From Anaerolineales bacterium UBA3905 (GTDB taxonomy: Bacteria > Chloroflexota > Anaerolineae > Caldilineales > Caldilineaceae), in contig DGFH01000009.1 of NCBI GenBank assembly GCA_002391565.1, positions 23,299-29,428 on the forward strand: a stretch of 6,130 nucleotides of DNA. The letters run 5' to 3'. Under the pieces are notes generated by a model. That model had not been told where the DNA came from. It saw only the letters and a program-made list of their open reading frames with translations, and did not search any database. Each line of letters starts with the position of its first letter. Positions within the stretch are counted from its first letter, which is position 1. Shown here piece by piece: positions 1 to 6,130 of this stretch. The translations under genes were made by a program, and so were the position numbers.

Positions 1-60
1 TGCGAGCAATATCACGTGACAACCTAGAAATCGATAAGCGACATTGACGCAAGGATTGGG

Positions 61-1302
61 TTACGGTTTGGGCGTCGGTGTGTTCGGCGGGCGTTGGATA
101 ACCGGCATGTAGGTGCAGGCGTTCGAGCCTTGTTTGCAGGTTTCAGCATCAGGCGGTAACGACGGGTCGGTGGGCGTTGGAGTTGGCACAAAGCCGGCTG
201 GGAAGGTTGGGGTCGCCGTGGGGACAAAGTTGACATCCCAAAACGCAACCCCCAGCTTGAAGGGGATTGTATCCATGTTGCGGCGTCGGGCATGATACCA
301 CAGATAGAGTTGTCCGTTGGCGTCCTTTGCCACAGTTGGATAGAAGACGCGCTCTGCGTCCCATTCCCCGATCGGTGAGCCTACCAGCAGCGGATTGGCC
401 GGGTCTTTGACCCAGGTGATGCCGCCATCCGTTGACGTGGCGTGACCGATGCCGGTGATGGTCTTGTCGGCGTTGCTGCCCTGATACCACATGTGTAGTG
501 TGTTGCCTTCCTGGATGATGGCAGGCGATACAGTTTCGCCTTCATCCCACGCGCCCGGCGGGCCGATCGGCAGGACGGGCTGGGGGCTTTCGTCATCAGG
601 ATAGCGGCGCCAGTGAATGCCGTCATCGGAAAAGGCAACCCCGATCTGGTTGCTAGAGATAGAGCCGCCATTGCCGGCGTACCACATGTGGTATTTGCCG
701 CGAGGACTGTTCATCTTGAGCACTTCAGGGGAGAGGACGCTGTAGCCATCAAAATTTTCCGCATAGTCAGATGACATAAAAACGAGACCGGTGTTTTCGT
801 TGCCTGGATACTTTTGCCAGTTGATGGCGTCGGTCGAAGTGGCGTAGCCAATCCAGAAACCGCCAATGTAGGCGGCATAACCGGCATACCACATCTTCCA
901 TTTACCCTCCTCTTTGTCGTAGAGCACAGAAGGGGCATTGATGCGCTCGTAGTCCCAGTAGCCGAAACTGCCATCGCGTAACACTGGATTGCCGGTGTAC
1001 TTCGTCCACGTGATGCCATCCTGCGAAGTGGCAAAGCCGATGTCTTTGCCGTTCATGTTGTAGGAGGTGCCGGAGTACCACATGTAGAAGCGATCATTCG
1101 CAGGATCGGTGTCATTGTTGTCCCAGAACATCACATCAGCGGCATAGATGCTGAAGTCATCCCAGCCGGCCGGCGGCCCATAGAACATGATAGGGTTGCT
1201 GACGTATTTGTTCCAGCCGGCGTCCGGCGTCGAAAGGGCGATGCTTGCGGGCACGGTGAGCAGCAGCAATGTAATAAGCGCCGCAAGAAACACTCGTTTC
1301 AT
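61..1302 (-). CDS. Secreted five-bladed beta-propeller protein, GH43/GH130-like, with Thr-Pro C-terminal tail
   Basis: This predicted exported protein (413 residues) probably binds or cleaves a carbohydrate outside the cell; the substrate is unknown. Residues 1-24 form a signal peptide (MKR, then a Leu-rich core, with a likely cut near ALS). Residues 30-358 hold five repeats of the form MWY(S/A/Q)G, a 10-15 residue gap, IG(F/Y/V)A-T-S-x-D-G-I-x-W, then NP-(V/L)-L. They begin near residues 74, 137, 206, 271 and 334, the last degenerate. A WD motif followed by a Pro-Val step recurs between blades (D48, D117, D253, D315). This pattern is known from five-bladed glycosidase folds (GH43, GH32, GH62, GH130), but I cannot assign the catalytic acids, so it may be a non-catalytic relative. 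Residues 360-413 are a Thr-Pro-rich tail with a Cys pair (C389, C396) just before TYMPVI. The start is M1 at 1302 because of an ideal ribosome binding site; an upstream in-frame ATG at 1359 has none and would spoil the signal peptide. Confidence 0.85.
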   Translation of the reverse strand: MKRVFLAALITLLLLTVPASIALSTPDAGWNKYVSNPIMFYGPPAGWDDFSIYAADVMFWDNNDTDPANDRFYMWYSGTSYNMNGKDIGFATSQDGITWTKYTGNPVLRDGSFGYWDYERINAPSVLYDKEEGKWKMWYAGYAAYIGGFWIGYATSTDAINWQKYPGNENTGLVFMSSDYAENFDGYSVLSPEVLKMNSPRGKYHMWYAGNGGSISSNQIGVAFSDDGIHWRRYPDDESPQPVLPIGPPGAWDEGETVSPAIIQEGNTLHMWYQGSNADKTITGIGHATSTDGGITWVKDPANPLLVGSPIGEWDAERVFYPTVAKDANGQLYLWYHARRRNMDTIPFKLGVAFWDVNFVPTATPTFPAGFVPTPTPTDPSLPPDAETCKQGSNACTYMPVIQRPPNTPTPKP

Positions 1303-1306
1303 GGAA

Positions 1307-1314
1307 TCCTCCTT
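1307..1314 (-). promoter_or_regulatory. Shine-Dalgarno site of the propeller gene
   Basis: Read on the minus strand this is AAGGAGGA, ending four bases before the ATG at 1302. It is nearly the full anti-16S complement and decides the start codon in favour of 1302 over the in-frame ATG at 1359. No convincing minus-strand -35/-10 pair was found between 1320 and 1420. Confidence 0.85.
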
Positions 1315-1428
1315 AAAAGGGATGCAGTGAGCTACACGCGAACACTCACAGCCTATCATCCGGTGTTATCCATATCAGCGTCGCTTTGTCTGAAAAATAG
1401 AATTACATTACACGACGATTGACCGAAG

Positions 1429-1454
1429 CCGGTCGCATGAAGCGTGCGATCCGG
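1429..1454. repeat. Imperfect inverted repeat upstream of the tRNA promoter
   Basis: The arms are CCGGTCGCA (1429-1437) and TGCGATCCGG (1445-1454). They pair over 9 bp with one bulged T and a seven-base loop. The element lies 11 bases upstream of the proposed -35 box of the tRNA, between it and the divergent propeller gene. A second small hairpin, GACCG-AAGC-CGGTC (1421-1434), overlaps it. It could be an operator or chance; there is no T tract to suggest a terminator. Confidence 0.35.
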
Positions 1455-1465
1455 TGTGCAACGAA

Positions 1466-1495
1466 TTGCTTACCGCGCCGATTGTGTGCTATCCT
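1466..1495 (+). promoter_or_regulatory. Probable housekeeping promoter of tRNA-Ser
   Basis: The -35 box is TTGCTT (1466-1471) and the -10 box is TATCCT (1490-1495), with an 18-base spacer and a TGC extended -10 just before the hexamer. Transcription would begin near 1502, giving a leader of roughly 23 bases before the tRNA at 1525, which suits RNase P processing. Called by eye from consensus similarity and position. Confidence 0.55.
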
Positions 1496-1524
1496 TTTTT
1501 ACCGATTGAGTAAAGCGTTGAAAT

Positions 1525-1665
<141 letters not shown>

Positions 1666-1693
1666 TTGTTTGCTCTGGCGGCGTCTTGCTTCG

Positions 1694-4204
1694 TCACTCG
1701 CTGGGTGGCTCACTCAGCACGGTGGGTAGATAGAGCCACTGTGCGGCGCCGCGCACATAAATGACGGGCGCTGCTGTGACGATTTCAGGCGTAGCGCCCA
1801 GGCTGGCGCGGATCGTGGCCGTGTAGACGCCGTCGGTCAGTTCTTCACCATGCACGCTGACATGTAGTGCGGCGCCTTCACTGCTCTCAAACGGCGTCAG
1901 ACTCAGCCATGAGGCGTCGGTCTGCGCCTCCCAGGTGAACCCACTGCGTTCTGTTCCCAACTGAACCGCCACCGTGATCGCGTCCCGACTGAACATCTCA
2001 CCCAGATAGAGCTGCGCCGGAGCGAATGTGAGCGCCGGTGTAAGGGTGACGACAGGCGTTACTGTGATCGCTGGCGTGGCAGTGATCTCTGGTGTGCTGG
2101 TGATCTCCGGTGTGGCGGTGAGGGTGGGCGTGACGGTCGGCGTCGGCGTGGCCGTCAGCGCTGGCTCTTCGGGGCTGCTGGCGCCGACACAACTCCCTAA
2201 CTCGACGCGATCCAGGTAACTCCACATTTGCGTCCCCGCGCCGTCGTTGTAGACGTTGAAATAGATCACCAGCGTGCGTCCACGATAGGCGGTCACATCG
2301 AAGACCCGTTCTTGCCAGCTATCACTCCCGGCAGCCGTACTGCGCGCCAGTCGGGTGATGTAGCCGTAGCTGCTGTTGAGCAGCGCCGTTTCGCGATAAT
2401 CGGCGTTGTCGGCGGCGCCATGCGTCCGTTCGACATACCGCAACAGCACTGGCGCCTCGGCGTTGGCCGGAATCGTCACTCTCTGAAACACCGTCGAATA
2501 AGCGCGGCGATTGGCGACGCCGGTGGGGATGCCCAGTTGCACCGCGCGGGCGCCGCTGAAGGCTGTCGTTGTGGTGTAGCGGCCAGGGTAGGGCGTGGAG
2601 CCAAATTGCCAGCTGCTGCTGACTTCGAAGTCTCCGTTCGTCACCAGTTCGGAGCAGACGCCGCCACCAGGTGTGGCCGTTGCGGTCGGAGTTGCTGTTG
2701 GCGTCGCTGTAGCGGTCGGTGTGGGAGTGACGGGGACGCCGCTAAAGCGATAGCCTGCCAGCTCGGCGAAAGCGGCCAGCGTCACGCGTGCGATACGCGC
2801 CACGTAGTCATAGTCAACGCGCGACGCCAGGTCGCCTGTGTTGTGATAATAGGGATTGCGGTCGCGTGGACGCGGTGCGTCGTCGAAGAAGTTCTCGATG
2901 ACGAGGAAAGAGGCATAATCGTTGTCCCAAAAGGGTGAATGATCCGAGAAACGGCTGGCGGTCGTTGTCTTGCGCTCGAAGGTGAGGCCAATGCCGTAGC
3001 GGTCGTTGCGTTCCAGATATTGGTCGGCCAGCGCATTCGACTTCGGCCCGCTCGCCGTGTGAATCTCGACGACGCGGTCGCCGTTGCCATCCCACCCGAT
3101 CATGTCCAGGTTGAAGAAGCCCACCACCTGTTCGCCCGCCTGGCGCAGGGCGCTGGCATAGACTTTGCTGCCCCACTGTCCCTGTTCCTCGCCGGTGAAG
3201 TGAATGAAGCGCACCGTCAGCCCAGGCGGATACTGGGCAAGCAGCCGCGCGAGCACAAGCGTCGCCGCCGTGCCAGTGGCGTTGTCATCGGCGCCCGGAG
3301 CGTTGGTGTATGGTGCGTTGGAATTATCGTCGAGATGTCCGCCCACCAGCAGCACCTGCGTTGGCTGTGTGGTCCCGCGCACTTCAGCTACTACATTGCG
3401 CCCGCTATATTGCCCGTAGTTCCAACTGGCGTAGCGCACGTTCAATCCCAACCGCTGGTAATATTCGTAAATAAATTGTTCGGCGCTGCGCAGGCGGCTG
3501 GCAAAGGTGTAGCGCGTGTTGAGCGTCACCGCTGCGCCGCCGACCGTGACAGGCGTCTGACCGCTGAGCTGGTTGACCAGACTCTGGATTTCCTGCGGCG
3601 TGATCTGCTGTAGCAGCGCTGCAATCTGGGGATCAACCGACCGCACCGCCGCCGGCCAGACATTAGCCGCCGATGCGTTCTCCACTGTCAGCGGCAGCGC
3701 CGCCAGCAGTGAGAGGGAGACGCCCTGCGCTGGCAAGGTCTCGACTACTGCCAGCTCGTGTGCGGCGTCGGTTGTCAGCAGGAGATGCATTGCACCCTGC
3801 CAGAGAATTGTGCTGACTGCGCGCGCCAACACAACTGCATTGTCAGAAGTGGCGTCAGCGACATAGTAAATGGCGTCGGTGGTATCGTCGTCGAGGATGG
3901 AGACGGTCAACCCCAGGGCGGCAAGGCCAGCGGCATCGCCGGTGGCGCCGCTGGCAACCCAGTAGGCAGCGTCCGGTTCATCGAGGCGGGCGTGCACCAC
4001 AGTGGTAGGCGGTAGGTCGCCAGGTAGGTCACCGGTGGTGCGTATCAAATAGAGCACGGGGCCAAAGGGTACATCCAGCGGCGCATCGCTTTGGCCGTGA
4101 GTGACGGCGCTGCCCATCACCGGCAGCAGCGATAAGATCAAAAACAACGTTAACAGTCGCCATCCCAGGTGGCGAGGTTGCTTGTTCGGCGATGAACGGC
4201 GCAT
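1694..4204 (-). CDS. Secreted M28-family zinc metallopeptidase with C-terminal adhesion-type modules
   Basis: This predicted exported exo- or aminopeptidase has 836 residues. Residues 1-35 are a signal peptide (MRR, then a Leu-rich core). Residues 40-220 look like a propeptide of the kind with an ALGL-x-V segment. Residues 230-485 are the M28 core with a full set of cocatalytic zinc motifs: GGHLDD (ligand H290, partner D292), GADDNATG (bridging D307), FTGEEQG (catalytic E339, ligand E340), NLDMIG (D367) and YYHNTGD (H454). A Thr-Pro linker (491-512) leads to a jelly-roll-like module (515-675), opening NGDFE and flanked by C517 and C672. A second linker (682-728) leads to a BACON-like domain (729-815; TDASWLSLTP, then DGVYTATI). 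The protein ends in a WLYLPTVL tail. The assignment to M28 is firm; substrate specificity and the accessory-domain names are inference. An in-frame GTG at 4219 is rejected because it lies in the ribosome binding site of the ATG at 4204. Confidence 0.95.
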   Translation of the reverse strand: MRRSSPNKQPRHLGWRLLTLFLILSLLPVMGSAVTHGQSDAPLDVPFGPVLYLIRTTGDLPGDLPPTTVVHARLDEPDAAYWVASGATGDAAGLAALGLTVSILDDDTTDAIYYVADATSDNAVVLARAVSTILWQGAMHLLLTTDAAHELAVVETLPAQGVSLSLLAALPLTVENASAANVWPAAVRSVDPQIAALLQQITPQEIQSLVNQLSGQTPVTVGGAAVTLNTRYTFASRLRSAEQFIYEYYQRLGLNVRYASWNYGQYSGRNVVAEVRGTTQPTQVLLVGGHLDDNSNAPYTNAPGADDNATGTAATLVLARLLAQYPPGLTVRFIHFTGEEQGQWGSKVYASALRQAGEQVVGFFNLDMIGWDGNGDRVVEIHTASGPKSNALADQYLERNDRYGIGLTFERKTTTASRFSDHSPFWDNDYASFLVIENFFDDAPRPRDRNPYYHNTGDLASRVDYDYVARIARVTLAAFAELAGYRFSGVPVTPTPTATATPTATPTATATPGGGVCSELVTNGDFEVSSSWQFGSTPYPGRYTTTTAFSGARAVQLGIPTGVANRRAYSTVFQRVTIPANAEAPVLLRYVERTHGAADNADYRETALLNSSYGYITRLARSTAAGSDSWQERVFDVTAYRGRTLVIYFNVYNDGAGTQMWSYLDRVELGSCVGASSPEEPALTATPTPTVTPTLTATPEITSTPEITATPAITVTPVVTLTPALTFAPAQLYLGEMFSRDAITVAVQLGTERSGFTWEAQTDASWLSLTPFESSEGAALHVSVHGEELTDGVYTATIRASLGATPEIVTAAPVIYVRGAAQWLYLPTVLSEPPSE
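2024..2113 (-). repeat. 18-bp imperfect tandem repeat coding for the second Thr-Pro linker
   Basis: Five successive six-residue units of the form T-P-(E/A/V)-(I/V/L)-T-x, residues 698-727 of the peptidase, are encoded by five diverged 18-bp units. The shorter first linker (2669-2734) shows similar four- to six-residue TPTATA periodicity. These are flexible, probably extended spacers between extracellular domains and are prone to unit gain or loss. Confidence 0.8.
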
Positions 4205-4210
4205 TGTGGT

Positions 4211-4217
4211 CTCCTTC
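4211..4217 (-). promoter_or_regulatory. Shine-Dalgarno site of the M28 peptidase gene
   Basis: Read on the minus strand this is GAAGGAG, six bases before the ATG at 4204. It overlaps the alternative GTG at 4219, which makes that GTG an unlikely start. Confidence 0.85.
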
Positions 4218-4270
4218 ACAGTCTGGCAAGGGTGAAATCAGCGCTCTTGTTGTTAGGGTTGACGAATGAG

Positions 4271-4290
4271 GACGCTACAAGTGACGCTAC
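4271..4290. repeat. Direct repeat of GACGCTAC in the divergent intergenic region
   Basis: GACGCTAC occurs at 4271-4278 and 4283-4290, starting 12 bases apart. A related TTGACGAA lies just upstream at 4259-4266. The position between divergent genes, immediately before the possible ligase promoter, would suit a regulator-binding site, but the repeats are short. Confidence 0.5.
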
Positions 4291-4310
4291 GCTTGCAATC
4301 GTTGCATAAT
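4281..4310 (+). promoter_or_regulatory. Possible promoter of the O-antigen ligase/GtrA unit
   Basis: GTGACG (4281-4286) and CATAAT (4305-4310) are separated by 18 bases, giving a start near 4317 and a leader of about 100 bases. The -10 lies within a small palindrome, TGCAA-TCG-TTGCA (4294-4306), itself enclosed by CTTGC (4292-4296) and GCAAG (4312-4316). The call is tentative because the -35 matches only four of six consensus bases. Confidence 0.3.
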
Positions 4311-4416
4311 CGCAAGAGCATTGTAAGGCGTTGCACATTGCGCAGTTGTGGGAATCTGAGTAGGATTGTGCAGCAGTTCACAGATTGTGGTGCGTGTGTA
4401 CAGTGGACATAACGGC

Positions 4417-5871
4417 ATGATGTTGCGCGCTGCGATAGAAAAACGATCTGTCAATGTAACCTGGCGCCTGGTCGTGGGCGGCGTGGTCTGGTTAGCGCTG
4501 GCAGGTGTGCTGGCCTGGTTGCCATTGAGATGGAGTGCAACGCTGGCATTAGGTGGCATGGCGACGATGCTGGTTGCGCGTTGGCCATGGTTGGTCTGGT
4601 TGCCATTGGCAGTGCTGGTTCCCGTCACAAGCGGGGTGCGGGTTGGTGCGGGCACGGTTACCGATCTTTTGCTGGCATTGGGCGTGATTGTATGGTTCCT
4701 CGATGGTGCACGGCGGCGGGCGCTCCCGCTGCGCTGGTCGCCGGTGATTGGGCTGGCGCTGCTATATGTGGGCGCACAATATGTGTCGCTATTTTTTGCA
4801 GTTGATTTGGGTGAAGGCGTCGCCGAAGTGATAAAATGGGTTGAATTGCCAGTGATTTTGCTGGTTGTTCCGGCCATGATGACCGGCAAGCAAGGGCGCT
4901 GGCTGGCGGCAGCGTTGGTCGTGAGTGCGTCCGCCCAGGCGCTGCTTGGACTTTATCAATTTCTCTTCCGGATCGGGCCGGAATATTTCATCGTGATGGG
5001 GCGTTTCATGCGGGCAAGTGGCGTCTTTGCCCAGCCCAACCCCTATGGCGGATTTCTAGGGCTTGCGTTGCCGGTGGCGTTGAGTCTGGCGATCTGGGGA
5101 TGGGGCGCTTTTTTGCAGCAAGGCGCCCGACATTGGCGTGAGGCGCTGTGGGGCGTCTTTTACGCGGCAGCCACGTTGTTGATCGGCGCCGGGGTGCTGG
5201 CAAGCTGGAGCCGCGGCGCCTGGCTAGGGGCTGCCGCTGGTGTGCTGATCGTGCTGGTTGTGCGCAGCAGGCGAGCAGCCGTCGTGAGTGCGTTGGGGGT
5301 GCTGTTGCTGATCAGTCTGTTGCTGTTGGGCGCCTTCTCACCGACGCTTTTGCCACAACCGGTGGTGGCGCGCCTGTCCGATCTGCCTGCATACTTTGGG
5401 TTGACGGACGTATTGGCGCAGCCCGTAACGGATGAGAACTTTTCGGTTGTGGAACGCCTTGCGCACTGGGTGGCGGCGCAACGGATGTGGGAGATTTCCC
5501 CCTGGCTTGGCATTGGCGCAGGCAATTATGCCACAGTCTATCCTGCGGTGCGTCTGCCCCGCTGGGAAGACGCTCTGGGGCACGCGCACAACATTTATCT
5601 GAATGTGCTGGGTGAGACGGGGCTGGTCGGGCTGGCTGCGTACCTGGCATTGTGGGGTGGTGTGGCTGTGTGGCTCTGGCGGAGTGCGTATCATGCTGGG
5701 GTGACCATGCAGGAGCGCTGGCGGGCTGCGGTGGCTGTCGGCGTACTGGGGATGGTGGCGCATCTCTCGGTGCACAACCTGGTGGACAATCTATTTGTGC
5801 GGGGCATTGTCGTTTATGTCGGCCTCTGGCTGGCGTTGGTTCATGTGGACAGGTATGAGGTAAACCCTTGA
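4417..5871 (+). CDS. O-antigen ligase/polymerase family membrane protein (Wzy/WaaL type)
   Basis: This polytopic inner-membrane protein (484 residues) is predicted to transfer or polymerise lipid-carried glycans on the outer face of the membrane. About ten or more hydrophobic segments run from residue 17 to 475. Family landmarks are GVFAQPNPYGGFLGL (202-216), the SWSRGAWLG segment (263-271, with conserved-type R266), and a long external loop (about 305-395). That loop contains ERLAHW, PWLGIGAGNY and HAHNIYLNVLGETGLVGL (from H389; H391 matches the expected catalytic-region His). These are typical of the Wzy_C/O-antigen ligase superfamily, in which ligases and polymerases cannot be told apart by sequence alone. 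Two adjacent ATGs (4417, 4420) are the best starts, preceded by a weak GTGGA at 4403-4407. An in-frame TTG at 4366 is possible but would add a non-hydrophobic leader. It overlaps the GtrA gene downstream, implying a shared glycan pathway. Confidence 0.9.
   Translation: MMLRAAIEKRSVNVTWRLVVGGVVWLALAGVLAWLPLRWSATLALGGMATMLVARWPWLVWLPLAVLVPVTSGVRVGAGTVTDLLLALGVIVWFLDGARRRALPLRWSPVIGLALLYVGAQYVSLFFAVDLGEGVAEVIKWVELPVILLVVPAMMTGKQGRWLAAALVVSASAQALLGLYQFLFRIGPEYFIVMGRFMRASGVFAQPNPYGGFLGLALPVALSLAIWGWGAFLQQGARHWREALWGVFYAAATLLIGAGVLASWSRGAWLGAAAGVLIVLVVRSRRAAVVSALGVLLLISLLLLGAFSPTLLPQPVVARLSDLPAYFGLTDVLAQPVTDENFSVVERLAHWVAAQRMWEISPWLGIGAGNYATVYPAVRLPRWEDALGHAHNIYLNVLGETGLVGLAAYLALWGGVAVWLWRSAYHAGVTMQERWRAAVAVGVLGMVAHLSVHNLVDNLFVRGIVVYVGLWLALVHVDRYEVNP
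5857..5861 (+). promoter_or_regulatory. Shine-Dalgarno site of the GtrA-family gene
   Basis: GAGGT lies inside the last codons of the ligase gene, six bases before the TTG at 5868. Together with the TTGA stop/start overlap it supports a TTG start and translational coupling. Confidence 0.55.
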
Positions 5872-6130
5872 GTGCATTGCAGTCGCTTCCGATCAGTGAT
5901 GTGAATCGCCGCGAAGTAAAGCGATTCGTCAAATTTGCGATCGTCGGTGTGGCCGGCATGGCGACGCATCTGACGCTGGCAAATATCTTTAATTTCGGCC
6001 TGCATTTTCCAGATGCGTTGGCGAATGCTATTGGCTTTATGACCGCCGTAATCCAGAATTATTTGCTCAATTATTCCTGGACTTTTCGAGATAAGCAATC
6101 TGCGCGCACGAAGTCGCGCTGGGTGCAGGC
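5868..6130 (+). CDS. GtrA-family membrane protein, N-terminal part (cut by window end)
   Basis: The first 87 codons are visible and open to the window edge; full GtrA proteins have about 130-150 residues. After a polar leader, RFVKFAIVGVAGMATHLTLA (19-38) matches the GtrA N-terminal signature, with a first membrane segment over about 20-43. A second segment runs over about 50-70 and ends in NYLLNYSWTFRD (64-75), the family's Asn-x-x-x-x-(R/Y)-x-W-T-F motif. GtrA proteins are small four-helix membrane proteins associated with moving undecaprenyl-phosphate-linked sugars or decorating surface polysaccharides. The start is TTG at 5868, overlapping the ligase stop as TTGA. The first in-frame ATG (5958) would delete half the first membrane helix, and a GTG at 5901 is a weaker alternative. 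Confidence 0.88.
   Translation, partial: MSALQSLPISDVNRREVKRFVKFAIVGVAGMATHLTLANIFNFGLHFPDALANAIGFMTAVIQNYLLNYSWTFRDKQSARTKSRWVQ

Noticed and set aside
1..60. A terminator for the propeller gene at the left window edge
   Set aside because: No stable hairpin with a T tract was visible in the 60 bases available; it may lie outside the window.
2228..3613. Plus-strand open frames of 236 and 224 residues opposite the peptidase gene
   Set aside because: They lie wholly within the M28 coding region, whose motifs are intact on the minus strand. Their sequences look like GC-rich antisense shadows.
4287..4889. A 200-residue minus-strand open frame rich in Thr, Pro and Asn
   Set aside because: It overlaps the O-antigen ligase gene and is the low-complexity shadow of its hydrophobic codons. 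It has no start signal.
5312..5959. Minus-strand open frames of 215 and 145 residues opposite the ligase
   Set aside because: Pro/Arg/His-rich shadows of the membrane protein on the plus strand, with no domain or ribosome binding site.

Overview
The window most likely comes from a Chloroflexota bacterium, possibly of the Anaerolineae/Caldilineae type. The grounds are moderately GC-rich DNA, strong Shine-Dalgarno sites, and two large secreted proteins with Thr-Pro linkers and short Tyr-(Leu/Met)-Pro C-terminal tails. This placement is inference from style; no marker gene is present.

Layout. (1) 61-1302, minus strand: a secreted 413-residue five-bladed beta-propeller protein resembling the GH43/GH32/GH130 glycosidase fold. 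(2) 1303-1524: a 222-base divergent spacer holding the propeller gene's ribosome binding site, a small imperfect hairpin, and a good promoter for the tRNA. (3) 1525-1615, plus strand: a complete tRNA-Ser(CGA) with long variable arm and encoded CCA. (4) 1610-1681: a very regular palindrome that starts inside the tRNA 3' end. It is probably a bidirectional terminator between the tRNA and the converging peptidase gene, and one arm is partly duplicated. (5) 1694-4204, minus strand: a secreted 836-residue M28 zinc peptidase with all metal ligands, a jelly-roll-like module, a BACON-like module and two Thr-Pro linkers. (6) 4205-4416: a divergent intergenic region with short direct and inverted repeats. 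(7) 4417-5871, plus strand: a polytopic O-antigen ligase/polymerase family protein. (8) 5868-6130, plus strand: the start of a GtrA-family membrane protein, translationally coupled to the ligase through a TTGA overlap and cut by the window end.

How the genes fit together. The ligase and GtrA genes look like one transcription unit for building or decorating a surface polysaccharide or glycoprotein. The two minus-strand genes encode exported proteins, plausibly for digesting protein and carbohydrate outside the cell. They are separated by the oppositely oriented tRNA, so they are not one operon. No CRISPR array, insertion sequence, toxin-antitoxin pair or defence gene is visible. The features most worth a second look are the palindrome fused to the tRNA 3' end and the similar C-terminal tails of the two secreted proteins.
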